A stretch of DNA of 64,000 bases from Tolypocladium sp. Sup5 PDA-1 (taxonomy: Eukaryota; Ascomycota; Sordariomycetes; Hypocreales; Ophiocordycipitaceae), in assembly GCA_000750105.3 (NCBI GenBank), contig JPHH03000049.1:171567-235566 (forward strand), given 5' to 3'. Positions 33,455-44,426 of this stretch are shown in pieces. Both the position numbers and the translations under genes were made by a program. The notes beneath the pieces are model-generated. The model was not told where the DNA came from. It ran no database searches and saw only the letters and a list, made by a program, of their open reading frames with translations. The stretch's first letter is position 1, and each line of letters begins with the position of its first letter.

Positions 33455-35783
33455 ATGTCGTCGTCGTCGTCGTCGTCGTCGCAGGCTGCTGTCGCTATGG
33501 CCCTGACGCGGGAGCAGACACGCGCGCTGTTCGACATCCTGACGCACCACGAGACGTACGCCGAGATCGAGGCCTTCAAGTCCCCCGACGCGGTAACGAA
33601 CTACGGGTTCCCATTCTCGCCGAGGACTGCTGCGCCAGCACCACCCCAGCAGCAGCAGCAGCAGCAGGCAGGGCGATGGTGGAAGAGCGCCTCAGCTCCG
33701 ACGACGCCGCTGAGCACCGCGCCGAGCACACCACGCGCGAGGACGCCAGTGCCGCTCGCAGACACAACGACCCAGCCGACGTCGGAAGCCGAAGAGGGTG
33801 AGGATGAGGATGAGCAGCAGCAGCAGCAGCAGCCCTCGTCGTCGCCGCTGCTGCAGACGCTGCTGACGCGGTTCGTCCTCCCGCTGCCAGGCGTGCGGGC
33901 GCTGCCGCGCGAGTTCTGGAGCGTGCGCGTGCAGGGCCTGCTGGCGCGGCTGGGCGAGGCGGCGCTGTCGGAGAGCTACGACAAGGGCGCGCTGGGGACG
34001 CGCAAGACGCTGGCGACGGGGGCGAGTGCGGTGATTGAGATGCTGGGACGGGGGGCGCTGGGCGGCGTGGAGAGGATACAGAGGCCTGCAGACGGGGAGA
34101 TGCAAAAGCCTGGAGACGGGGACACGCAGACCGAGGGCGAGTATGACTGCGGCAGGGCAGAGGACCTGGCGCGGGCGTGGGAGGATGTCGTTCAGGGGCT
34201 GGTGTATGGCGACCTGGTGGATGGGCTGTTTGACCATATGGCCAGGACAGAGGACCTCGAGGGATATTCCCCAACCGTCAAGGCAGCGGCCGACTACGCC
34301 CTCATCCAGTACGCCTGTCCTCTCCCCGTCTACAACCATTCTGTACTGACAAGCCAGCCTCGCCACCTTTGCCCACCACATCTTCATCGGCTCGCCCGAG
34401 GGCCAGTACCTGCTCAAGCTGCTCGAGAACGTGCACTCGCTCGTGCCCTACAAGCTCATCAAGCAGACGCTGCGGGTGGGCAACGCGGCGACCATGATGA
34501 GCGGCATGCTGCGTCTGCTGCTGGCCAAGCTGAGCGTCACCAGCCTGACCAACTGGTTCGGGCTGACGCAGAGCGCCGACGACGGCATGAACCTGCTGCA
34601 GCGCATCGTCGCCCTCGTGCTGTCGTGGGACGCGGGCGAGTTCCGCAAGGGCGCGGACCGCGTCGAGAAGAACAGGGACGAGGATCATCCGCCGGAGGAG
34701 GCGCTGCAGGCCATCCGGGCGCACGTCAGCGATGGCGGCATGCACGAGACTGTGCGCGCGGCGAGCATGCACAACGCGCAGTCCATCGTCGTCGCGATGC
34801 TGCACGCCACGGACCCGAGCCTCGCCGCCTCGCTGACGGACGCGCAGCACGCGCAGTGCCTGGCGTACTACTCGGCGCTACTATCGGTGCGCGACCGCGA
34901 GGGCATCACGGCCGCGCTGTGCCGCACGCCGCCGGACCTGTTCACCTCGATGGTGCGCGACGCGGCGGCGGCGTACGACCCCATGATCCGCAGCGTGCAC
35001 GCGCGCGTGGACCTCAAGGAGCACCTGGACGCGCTGCAGGGCTTCATCGAGGAGTTCATCCGCGCCAGCAGGCCGACGACCACGACGGGGGAGGGCGGCG
35101 AGGAGCAGGAGAGACTGGCGGGCGTGGAGGAGTACGTGGCGCTGCTGAGGCGGAATAGGGGGCTGCTGTATCGGTGGGTGAGGGTGCTGGCGGAGGGGTG
35201 TCCGGATGTCTGGGGGGAGTTGAGGGCGTGGGCGGCGGAGGTGATGCGCAAGTTGAGGATGGCGGAGGATAGGGGTGAGGGCCAGGAGGCGAGGAGCATG
35301 GCTGACAGACTCAACGGGCTGTTCTCGTCGCTCGAGCCGGCAACACAGGCCGAGGTGCTCGAAGGCATCGACGCCCACGCCGCCTACCTGGCCACCCTCA
35401 ACGACCTCTCCCTCGCGCGTCTGCAGTACCTCATCACATCCACATCCACAACCTCAGACGCCATCGACAGCAGCACCAACAGCAGCACCACCGCCGGCCC
35501 GGGCATCTACCTCGCCCGCTGGCAATCCCTCCTCGACTCCACGCCCATCACGCCCGCCACCCCGCACGGCCCGCCGCGGCGCGGGCGCGACGTCAAGCAC
35601 ACCACCACGATGGGCAAGACGGGCGTCGGCGGCGGGCGCATGCGGCACGCCGATGCGAGCGTGGGGGAGGACGGGCCCGCGGCGCCGGATGTGGATGTCG
35701 TGGTGAGGGCGCTGGGGGATCGGTTTGGGGACGTGGTGAGGGAGGTGGCGGGGGATAGGGGGGGTGTTACGGAGAGGGTGTGA
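33455..35783 (+). CDS. PX-associated (PXB / DUF3818) domain protein
   Basis: Exons 33455-34308 and 34358-35783 (49-bp intron, branch ACTGAC) give 759 residues. Residues 18-60 (LTREQTRALFDILTHHETYAEIEAF, then a GFPFSP segment) are the PX-associated N-terminal domain. The rest, including FAHHIFIGSPEGQYLLKLLE, LVPYKLIKQTLRVGNAATMM and MLRLLLAKLSVTSLTNWFG, matches DUF3818 of fungal PX-domain proteins. A PX phosphoinositide-binding domain itself is not visible, so this is a short or PX-less member; a role at endosomal or other membranes is inferred from the family. Low-complexity tracts: Ser8 from a (TCG)n run at the start, Gln7 at about 67, and an acidic-Gln tract near 115-128. An upstream in-frame extension exists, but the leader there is duplicated sequence, so 33455 was chosen. 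Confidence 0.8.
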
Positions 35784-35958
35784 TGGGATGGGATGGATAC
35801 AGCTACACATGGCGTTTGGGAAGGGCGTACACGCCGATACACTTAGATGAAGGCATGTCCCGAATTACTACTATACGATTCGGTTATTATACCTCAATCT
35901 CCTTTATGAACCCCTGAGCTGCAATCACCTGCGCTGCAATCACCCCTGAGCTCAACCC

Positions 35959-37254
35959 TCAACCCTCCAACCACCCATCGACAACAGCCCTCCCGTACGG
36001 CCTCCTCTCCCGCTCCCGGACCCCCCCGCCCGCCATCCACGCCGGCGGCTCCGTCTCGGGCGTCGCGGGCAGCGGCTTGCTGAGCACGCGCTGGGCCCGG
36101 GTCTGGATCCGGCGGCGCATGCGCTGCGCGAGGTCCACGACGGCGGCCGAGTGCGCGCGCGTGGGCGGCGACTGGCCGACACAATATGCCAGGCCGTCGA
36201 TGTAGGCGTCCACGGCGGCGCGGCCGCTCTCTCCCTCTCCCTCTCCCTCTCCCTCTTCCCCGGTCTCGGCTTCGGGCTTCGCTTCGGGCGTGTCCCGCGT
36301 AAGGTCGACCGTGTCGAGGGCTTGTACCTCGTCGTCGGAGTCGTCGGCGCGACTCTCGTCCTCGCCGTCCTGGGCCGCGGCAGCATTCGCACGCGCGCCC
36401 GTCGCCCCGCGCTGCTGCCGATACACCACGCGCACCAGCCTCTCCCTCCACGCAAGCCTCATCTCCACGCCCGTCAGCGCCGCGAGCTTGCGCACAAACG
36501 CCCCGCACGGCGCGCAGTTCTTTCTCGAAAAGTAAATCTCGAAGCGGGGCCGCGAGCCGTCCGCCCATCTCGCGGTGCGTAGCTGGCGCAGCGCTGCTCT
36601 CGAGACGCTGCCGCCGTCGCTGCGGCGGCGGCGGTGCGGGATCTTGAACACGGCGAGGAGCACGTACACGGCGTGCACGGCCAGCTTGACCTCGACGTGG
36701 GACGCGAGGAAGACCCCCCTGAGGTCCTCCCTCGTCTGGCCCCGCGCGCCCATCTTGTCAAACGGCCGGTCCATCTTGATGCCCAGCAGGGCGCCCATGC
36801 GCACCGCGCGCCGCGTCCAGAGCGCGTTGGACAAGGCGCCGCTCCCGGAGTCGAGCACATCGCCAGCCCGGCCGGCGCCGTGGCCGCTCTCCGCCCAGGC
36901 CAGCACGACGCGCCCCGTCTCCGCGCCCTCACCCGAGGTGCGCCCCCCTCGCGGCCTCAGCAGACCGACGAAGCCGACCGTCTTGCGCTCCAGGCTGGAC
37001 GCCACTTGCGACGGCGGGAATCCCTGCGCGAGGGCGCGCGAGTGCGTGAAGGTGAAGCACAGGTCCGGGCCGAGGACTTGCACTTCCAACGTCGCGGCGA
37101 CGGGGTCGATGACGTGGTGGAAGTAAAAGTACGGCGAGGGGGCTCGGAACCGCGTGTCGAAGACGGGCAGTTGCTGGACATCTGGCGGAGGAGCCAGAGA
37201 GTGTGGAGATGCCCGTGCCGAGTTGCGAGGATCCGGGCCGGAGGGGGCTGCCAT
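35959..37254 (-). CDS. Conserved protein with a cytidine-deaminase-like metal motif
   Basis: A single 431-residue frame. I do not recognise a named family with certainty. It begins with a Pro-rich N-terminus and a beta-rich segment (about 30-120). At 183-199 lies a helix ASHVEVKLAVHAVYVLLAV with H186-x-E188, and at 238-262 a strand plus helix FEIYFSRKNCAPCGAFVRKL with C247-x2-C250, followed by a strand GVEMRLAW. Order, strand-Ser-x-x-x-C-x-x-C pattern and following strand match the zinc-dependent deaminase fold (HxE ... CxxC). A basic insert (HRRRRSD) separates the two halves. The C-terminal third is disordered and acidic, with a Glu-Gly hexanucleotide repeat, then a helical end. Nucleic-acid or nucleotide deaminase activity is a hypothesis only. 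Confidence 0.6.
   Translation of the reverse strand: MAAPSGPDPRNSARASPHSLAPPPDVQQLPVFDTRFRAPSPYFYFHHVIDPVAATLEVQVLGPDLCFTFTHSRALAQGFPPSQVASSLERKTVGFVGLLRPRGGRTSGEGAETGRVVLAWAESGHGAGRAGDVLDSGSGALSNALWTRRAVRMGALLGIKMDRPFDKMGARGQTREDLRGVFLASHVEVKLAVHAVYVLLAVFKIPHRRRRSDGGSVSRAALRQLRTARWADGSRPRFEIYFSRKNCAPCGAFVRKLAALTGVEMRLAWRERLVRVVYRQQRGATGARANAAAAQDGEDESRADDSDDEVQALDTVDLTRDTPEAKPEAETGEEGEGEGEGESGRAAVDAYIDGLAYCVGQSPPTRAHSAAVVDLAQRMRRRIQTRAQRVLSKPLPATPETEPPAWMAGGGVRERERRPYGRAVVDGWLEG
36229..36258. repeat. Hexanucleotide (ctctcc)n microsatellite in coding sequence
   Basis: Four to five ctctcc units on the + strand encode the GEGEGEGE run in the acidic tail of the gene at 35959-37254. It is likely variable in length between strains. 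Confidence 0.85.
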
Positions 37255-38283
37255 GGTCTCTGTCGCACTGCGCCGGTCTTGTTAGCCGCTTGCCCATCAA
37301 CGCTCTCGTAGCGCAGCCAGACTCACCAGAAGCCGTTTGAACACGGGGATACTCTTGTAAAGATACAATTGTAACGGTCGTGATACGACTGTAACAAATG
37401 TATTACGATTTGTGACAAATGCAAGGAAACAGAAAGTCCTCCGGCTGCGAGCCAAGGCGAAGTTGTTGACCGCACCCGCGCCTCTCACCACGAAAGGCTC
37501 GTAAACTCCGCCAACGCCGACCCATCGAGCAAGGGTCGGGCAGTGTGCGCACGGCAGGATGATCCAGACAAGACGATAAAGCAGAATAAAGGAAAGAGGC
37601 CAGAAGTATTCGACCAGTTGGGAGTTGCTGGAGAGGTATTCGAACGAGTTGTCAAGCCGGGCGAGCCAACAGCATGGATGGCCAGCCCGCGAGGTCGAAA
37701 GGGCCACAGGAATGGCCACCTTGGCTGCCAGCTGCGCTGTTGGGTCGTTTCGAGTTGTAAGAATACAAGGCGAGGTTGAGTTCACATGATGTAGGGGATG
37801 AAAGAGGTTCAAGATGTGACCCTGACAGGTGCAAGGGGCCGTCAGAGTTGCAGCTGGCAAGGCAAATTGTAATTGTCATCGAGGGCACAGAACAGAGCAT
37901 GTTTGGAGCAGAAGCAACTGGGCAACACGAAGAGGAGCTGCTTCAGCTAGCTTTGCGAGCCGAGTCCGTGATGGTTCATCAAGAGGCCAAGTAGCCGCCA
38001 GACTGGCACTCATGGGCTTTTGAAGGAGGATCCCTACGCAGTATTCGGCATTGGGTCAGACAGCTCAACCTCCGGTGAGCTCACAAGGATATGGCACACC
38101 ACGGTACGTATTGGGTACGAATTGCACATCCAAAAGTCACCACAGAATCGAATACTTGGACGGGCCCGTTGAGTGAACCGAATGACCCAAACGGGGATAT
38201 CTCATTCATACATCTCGAAAACCCAAGACCGTACGCCCAATTCCATGCCGTCCCATCAGAGGTTGCTTTTTGACACGCTGCGC
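37255..38283. other. Gene-free stretch
   Basis: Upstream of the deaminase-like gene and downstream of RPS19. A 187-codon minus-strand frame (37297-37860) has no family signature and is probably chance. No RNA gene recognised. Confidence 0.45.
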
Positions 38284-39096
38284 TTACTCCTCGTCCTCGT
38301 CCTCCTCCTCGGCCTCGGCCGTGGTCTGGGCGATACGGTCCAAATCACGCTGGCCGGCCTGGGTGATGCGGCGGCCACCCTTGTCCTCGTCCTGCTCCAG
38401 GACGCCAATCTTCTCGAGGGCCTGCATGACCTTGCGGTCGACGGAGCCGGAGGCGTCGACGTGGTGCGACGGGCGGCTGCCGCGGTTCTTGGCGGAGCCG
38501 TGGACCTTGCGGAGACGGCCGACACCGACGGTCTTGCGGAGGTAGACGTGGCGGGCGACGGAGGCGGCACGGACGTAGAACCAGTCAATGTCCTGGGGGG
38601 GCAGCTCCTTGGAGGGGCCGGTCTTGACGGTGTCGACCCAACCTGCTGCCGTCAGCACTCCACCGTTGGACTGTCGCTGCTGCGAGGAGACTCACCAGGG
38701 ATGGGCAGCTTGCCCTGACGCTTCAAGAACGCAGCATACGCAGTGATGAACTTTTGCGCCTGGCAACACAAACCCATTAGCATATTCCGTCTTCAGAAGT
38801 CTTTCGACTCCCTCGCGCCTGCTCCTCAATCCCAATTGTTTGTGCCCGTGTGCCGCCAATGAAGCGGCCGCCGCAGCGGCCCTCTCTCGGTCAGTCAAGA
38901 TGGGCCGCTGCGGGCGCGCGCGCCGACATTTCGCAGCATCTGAAGCGTCTTCTCATGGGGTAGATTCGCCAAGTCGTCGAGGGTGTGTCGTCGAGGAGGG
39001 TTTTTTCCAGCAGCGGCGGCGTGCGCCCGGCTGCTTCGTGATGTTCATTCAGGGAGGACCTACATCGACGTCGCGCACAGTGATTCCGCCGGCCAT
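38284..39096 (-). CDS. rps19: 40S ribosomal protein S19 (eS19)
   Basis: Exons 39064-39096, 38696-38759 and 38284-38642 (reverse), introns 304 and 53 bp, 151 residues. The protein reads MAGGITVRDVD, AQKFITAYAAFLKRQGKLPI, GWVDTVKTG, then ASVARHVYLRKTVGVGRLRK and GGRRITQAGQRDLDRIA, diagnostic for eS19, with an acidic Glu/Asp tail. It is a component of the small ribosomal subunit needed for 18S rRNA maturation. The exon pattern, with an 11-codon first exon and a long first intron, is usual for ribosomal protein genes of filamentous fungi. The first exon was found by its exact fit to the family N-terminus. Confidence 0.97.
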
Positions 39097-39745
39097 TTTT
39101 GCGGTGTTGGGGGGGATTGGAGAGGGTGGTGCGGTGGTGGTTGTCGGAGCGTGAGGTTCCCAGCAAAGTCGTGATGTGAAGTTGGATGCGCCTAGTGGTG
39201 AACTTTTTGCAGGCTAGGGTTTGTGGCCCTAGAGGGTTCGTGGGTGGATGACTAAGGACAGTGTTCGGTCACCGTGCATTTGGGTGCGGACACGGATGCA
39301 CCGTACTGTACGCCTCGGATGTGGGGCTGTCTGAACTCCACCCGCGCAATCCACCTCGTTCATGAGACGACTTGAAGAGCACCTTTGAGAGACGACTCAC
39401 AGCAATCTCATTTCCATTGCAGATCGAAACCTGATTCCATCATGGTCGTCAATCGTGATGTTTGGCCGTCGCCATCTCGCCGTAAATAGCATTTATGCAC
39501 ACCATGAGAACTCGAACAAAAGACACCTCTTCGACCGTCGTAAACAACGTCACCACAAGACAGAATCGCAGATTATGCTGGGCGGGAACCCGCCAGCTCT
39601 AGCAATTAACGGTACGCATGCGCTGTGCGCTTCTATGTTCAGGCTTATGCACAAATACAGACTCCGGGGCCCAGTTTCCAAGTGACCCATCCATCATCAT
39701 CCAGATTATCGTTTCCCAATCATCCAGACCAGCAACTTTTACGCT
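39097..39745. other. Gene-free stretch
   Basis: Promoter of RPS19 and 3' flank of the zinc transporter. Nothing else recognised. Confidence 0.45.
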
Positions 39746-40849
39746 TTATGCCCACTTAGCCAACAAGGCCATCACCGTTACGCCAAATGACACGCATCCA
39801 AAGGCAAAGAGTTGAATCTTCAACGGCGCTTTCCGCATGTGAGGGTTGAACATGAACTCGTGGGCCAGCAGCTCGACCAGGCCGGTGTACATGAGGATAC
39901 CGGCGCTGATGGAGTCGAAGATCCCGTTGACGAGCTTCTGCGTAGCGGCGTTTGTGGGCTTAGCACCAATGCCGGCGGCGATTCCAACGGGCGTCGACAG
40001 GGCGAATCCCAAGGCCAGAGCATACGGCACCCATTCCTTGCCCTTGGGCCACGGTGCGACGGCGAGTCGAGCCCCCAGACCGAGGCCCTCAAACATCTGG
40101 TGGAAGACGAGGACGATGAGGAGGATCACGAGCTCGTCCAGGCCCGTGGTGCCCAGGGTCAGCCCGATGAAGATGCTGTGGAACACGACACCGAACTCGA
40201 GGATGAAGATGGCCGTCAGCTGGCCGCCAATGCCGTGGTGGCTGTCCTCCTTGTGCTCATGGCGATGCGCCAGGTGGTCCTCTCCGCCGGGCGGGTAGCT
40301 GACGTCGTCTGGGGGCCCCGGAATCGACGTGCCCCGTCCGCTCTCGATGTCGTCGGTGTGGGGGCAGGGCTGTGATTGCGCCCCAACGATCTTAGCCTTT
40401 GGTTGCTTCTTAAGCGCCAGGACCTCGTTTGTCGGGTCCGTGTCAGAGTCGGAGCCGGCGCCGTGGCTGTGGGCGTCGTCGTCGTCGGCCCTCGAGGCCA
40501 TCAACTCGACGAAGAACATGACCATGATGGTCATGAGCGCAATGCACAGCGCCCAGGGGTACTCGCCCATGCTCGGCCAGTTCTGCGCCACGCAGGGGTC
40601 GCCGAGCTGGCCAACCGCGGGATCCAAAAGGTGCATCCAGGCGGTTGCGATGATGACGCCGGTACCAACGTACTTGCAGACGAAAAAGGTGAACTTGGGG
40701 ACGTGCATCTTGGTCTGCCGCTGGAGCAAGACGGGCGTCAGGGCGCCGATGAGCGACGCCACCAGGATGATGAAGATGGCGCCGATGCGGAGACCGCGTC
40801 TCCCGAGCTCGACGGGCTGGCCATTGCAGTTGTCCGCCTCGTCCGCCAT
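39746..40849 (-). CDS. ZIP-family zinc/iron transporter
   Basis: Single-exon 367-residue protein with eight predicted membrane helices. Helices I-III are at about 20-118. A variable cytoplasmic loop (about 119-208) is rich in His and Asp (DDDDAHSHG and HRHEHKEDSHHG), a metal-binding loop typical of Zrt1/Zrt2-type carriers. Helices IV and V contain the substrate-path signatures HSIFIGLTLG (His224) and HQMFEGLGLGARL (His250). It should import Zn2+ (possibly Fe2+) at the plasma membrane. Transcription of such genes is usually zinc-regulated, but no zinc-response element was confirmed here. An in-frame ATG at 40921 would add 24 residues (MLLVYNPPNELHRF...); 40849 is preferred because it gives the family's short extracellular N-terminus. 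Confidence 0.93.
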   Translation of the reverse strand: MADEADNCNGQPVELGRRGLRIGAIFIILVASLIGALTPVLLQRQTKMHVPKFTFFVCKYVGTGVIIATAWMHLLDPAVGQLGDPCVAQNWPSMGEYPWALCIALMTIMVMFFVELMASRADDDDAHSHGAGSDSDTDPTNEVLALKKQPKAKIVGAQSQPCPHTDDIESGRGTSIPGPPDDVSYPPGGEDHLAHRHEHKEDSHHGIGGQLTAIFILEFGVVFHSIFIGLTLGTTGLDELVILLIVLVFHQMFEGLGLGARLAVAPWPKGKEWVPYALALGFALSTPVGIAAGIGAKPTNAATQKLVNGIFDSISAGILMYTGLVELLAHEFMFNPHMRKAPLKIQLFAFGCVSFGVTVMALLAKWA

Positions 40850-43067
40850 GATAACTTTTTCTGCCAGGGGCAAGCGAGAAAAGCGATGGAGTTCGTTGGG
40901 CGGGTTATAGACCAGGAGCATCCAAGTGTGCCCAGGTGACGTGTCGATTCAACCAAGAAGAGACCTGGTGCGGTCGCGACAACTCGATTCAGGCTCACGG
41001 TCCTCGACGACGATGAAGAAGTACGCCGGCAGTCGCTCTTGGCTGCAGGAGTGCTCGCAGCTCGCTTTATAAACGATGCAGGCAAAACGGCCGGACCAAC
41101 GACCTCGGAGGTGTGGTATTTTCTCACACCCGGAAGCGGGAACCTGGCCGGCGGCAATGCAATGGAACACCCTGATGGACAGGTGCCAAGGGGAGTCTGG
41201 CCCACCGGAGAAGGATGATGTGCCACGAGCAGCTGCAGCCGAATGGAACTCGGGGCGGCCCCTAGGCGATATCGAGGCTGGCAGGCTGGAGAACTCGGAT
41301 GTGAAATGCCGGGAGACGCAGGTAAATGTATGCCCACGGCCAGCAATTCGCTGGCTGGTGAAGAGGCTGATAATATCGTGCAGGCGCACCCTGTATGACG
41401 GCACGGAGCTGATGGGCAGCTGGAGATGCCAGGCCGTGACGGGGTGACTCGACGAGATCAGATGATTTTCAAGACTCGACAGGCGAGCTGAGCCGTCTCA
41501 AGGGCGCGAGGAACCGTCCTCTGCCGACGGCTGTGCAGGGCAACGGCTATCGCGCTTGTTGGCGACGGCTGAGGATTGAAGCGTCTGTGTAACACGCCGA
41601 GGGATGTCGTTCCGCGGTTATCACCAAACCCAAATCCAGGGTCGCTGTCTTACAAACCTGAGGTCCACGCCGGCGTCGCTTCCGGCAATATATGGAAGAA
41701 AAAGCCTGTGAGGCTGACTGATTGATTGCAGACCTGCAGGGGAATATGGATGGCCTCGGGAGGGTTGTATCGAGGAGTGAGCGCGACACACAAAGTTTTA
41801 CGGGAGGCGCAGGGCAGCAACAAGTCTCTCGGTGCGCCTGCCGGTTGTGCGTAGCGGCCCCGCAAGCGTCCAACTGCGTGGTGAGAACCTTGATGGACAG
41901 ACGGACGTCCTCCGCCAACGCCAACGGGCGAAAAGGGCAGCCATATCCCGCCTCGATCGCCCGCTAGACCGGCCGGCTCATGGTCTAGGAAAGTAGTTTG
42001 GCAGTAGCCCGGCCGTGCTGTTGCTGGCTGTTGGGCGACGACGGTGCTGCTGTGCAACGTTTTGCAGCGTGGTTTGAACAGCAGACGCTGCACAACGCAA
42101 CACGACCGCGGCCTTCAATTCTAAAAACATGTCCATTGGAGAATCTCCCCGACGCCCACGTTTCTCCCAGAAATACCAGAAACAAATGTGTATTTCATCA
42201 CTGCCAACGGCCTATCTCTCCCTCAGAGTCTCGCACAGCATCGCAACACGTTCGCTTTGACTCGGCCGCCACACCCGCTTATCACAGCGCCCCTGATTGG
42301 CCACAGATCCGCCCCCACTGCCGGAAGGAGCAAAAGCTGTCCATCAAGGTTCGCAGCCTCTCAAGGTGCAGCATCCTGCCGTCCTCTCATCACTCTCTTG
42401 TCTGTGTCACCCACCAGCATAAGTTACGTAGCGGCATTTGAATGCAAGCAAGCAAGCAGATCGCCCAGCCGGCCAGATCGAGGCCAAGAGTCTTGGCCGG
42501 ATACACGGCACCGCTTGGTTCTTGGGACAAACGCGGGCTCCTGTTTATCAATCTGCGATGCGGAGTGTGCTTTGGTTACACGGCGCCAATATCGCATGAA
42601 CTCTGCATTTTGGCAGCGTCCGTCAGTCCATCCTCGCAGGAGCATCAGAGCAGGTCCTTTTCAACCCCGCACACCCAATGTCACGCAGAGTCGCAACGGC
42701 TGAAATGTAAGGTAATATGCACAAGTGTCCGGCTGAGATGGGCGTGCATCTGCTCGGCTACAACTGCCAACCTCCAACACCGCTCCACGATGCCTACACC
42801 CAATGGACGCAACTCAGTGACACACCGTGTCACCGCGCGCGGATCCGGGGCCAGTCTCAGCCCTGTCCGTGAGCCCAGCTCACCACGGGGGCCGACCCTC
42901 GTGGCCACGAAACGTCGCCCCGTCGCATCGTCATCTCCAGTCAGGGGGCCGCATCTGGCGCCACCGCACACAAAAGACCCTTCCCTTGCTTCCACGTTAT
43001 GTTGGCGCTAGGAATTTTGATTGAGAGACACAGCGGTAGGTTTGTTAACTGGGGCGCTGCTTGATGG
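40850..43067. other. Gene-free stretch (about 2.2 kb)
   Basis: Upstream region of the zinc transporter and downstream flank of MDM10. Small overlapping frames on both strands show no signature. No RNA gene or repeat recognised. Confidence 0.45.
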
Positions 43068-44426
43068 TCACGACGAAAACTGTATCTCCAGCCCGAGGGT
43101 CCGGAACGGCTTGTCGAGCTTCCGCAGGTCGATGCCGCTCCCGAGGCTGAAGAGCAGCGACTTGACCCGTCCCTCCCAGAGCACCCCGATCCTGAGGTTC
43201 TGGTCCAGCCGCGCCTTGAGCACCCCTGCGTACTCTTCCCCGTCCGGCCTCGCGGGCCGTTTGGGCTCTGCCGGGACCGTCTCCGGCTTTGGCACGGCCG
43301 GCGGCTCGTCCAGCCGCCACTCCAGCTTGGCCTGGAAACTGCGCTCGCCGAGCCGCCTCGCGCCGTCATCGTCGAGCGCCGGCCGGCGGAACGGCTTCCT
43401 CCACAGCTCCATGCCAACGGCCCACGCGCTCTCGTAGCTGAAGACGTTGAACTCCATCCGCGTGGCCAGGCTGCAGTGCTCGCCGGCGACGACCGCGTAG
43501 CTCGCGGCGATGTTGCCCATCAGCGGGTTGAGCGTCAGCGTGGCCGACAGCGGCGTCCCCTTGTGCGTGGGCAGCGTCGCGAACCGCCCCCCCAGGCTGA
43601 TGCCGCCGGACTTGTTCAGCGTGCCGTAGTATATCTCCCCGCCCGTGCTGAAGCGGCCGTATATGCGCTCCCGCTCCCCATTCCCTGCGCTGCCGCTCTC
43701 CGCACCCGTTGCAGACGAGGACTGATCCGCGTCGCCTCCAAAGTTGTATATCCCCCTCAGGCCCAGCAGGCCCCCGTCCGAGGACGCCAGCCCTTCAAAG
43801 GCGTACCTGCCGACGTCGTACTGCGCCAGCCCCAGCGCCGTCCCGCCGTCCCGGAGGTGCTGCGCCGACACCGCGCTGAACTGGACCTGTAGCGCCGGCG
43901 TTATCCTCTTCACGACGAGCGCCTCCAGCTGCGACTGTGGGAGGTATAGCCTGCCGTACAGCAGCGACGACGCGGGCTTGTCCGTGTCCGGCGGCGCCCG
44001 CAGCGCCGCGTCGCCCCGTCGCGGCAGCGGCGACAGCGGCCGGTACGAGCGCAGGAGCTCCGGCAGCGGCACCGTCTCCGACTGGGGCGTCAGCAGGACG
44101 CGCAGCGGCACCGACGAGAAGAGGTACGAGATGGAGCCGTCGACGACGCCCACGGACCCGAGCTGGTAGGATGTCGCAAAGTTGGGGCTCGCGAGCGAGG
44201 AGAGCGTGAGGCGCAGACCGCGCGGGGTCTGGAAATCTAGGAGCGCTGGATATCAAGCAGCCGTCAGCGTCCAGCGCGCGCATAGAAGTTCCAAAGCGAC
44301 AGGAACACATGGTCAGGAGTGCCGCGTACCATCCGGGGTGGCGTTGAGCGCGGCGTATGTGTTGTCGCGGCTCCAGCCCGTCGCCTCGTAGAACGCGCTG
44401 TGGACATAGTCCATGAACTCGCGCAT
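43068..44426 (-). CDS. mdm10: Mitochondrial distribution and morphology protein 10
   Basis: Exons 44330-44426 and 43068-44245 (reverse), intron 84 bp, 424 residues. The first exon encodes MREFMDYVHSAFYEATGWSR, the conserved Mdm10 start; the second opens with LLDFQTPRGLRLTLSSLASP and contains YQLGSVGVVDGSISYLFSS. The C-terminal part (LWEGRVKSLLFSLGSGIDL, ending GLEIQFSS) is the conserved last strands of the barrel. Mdm10 is an outer-membrane beta-barrel of mitochondria, part of the ERMES ER-mitochondria tether and associated with the SAM assembly complex. A Ser/Gly-rich loop at about 240-260 is an insertion between strands. The splice site restores GAT-G/CG-CTC. Confidence 0.97.

Noticed and set aside
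37297..37860. 187-codon minus-strand frame with hydrophobic stretches
   Set aside because: Hydrophobic runs alone are not evidence; no family resemblance, and it lies in the upstream region of another gene.
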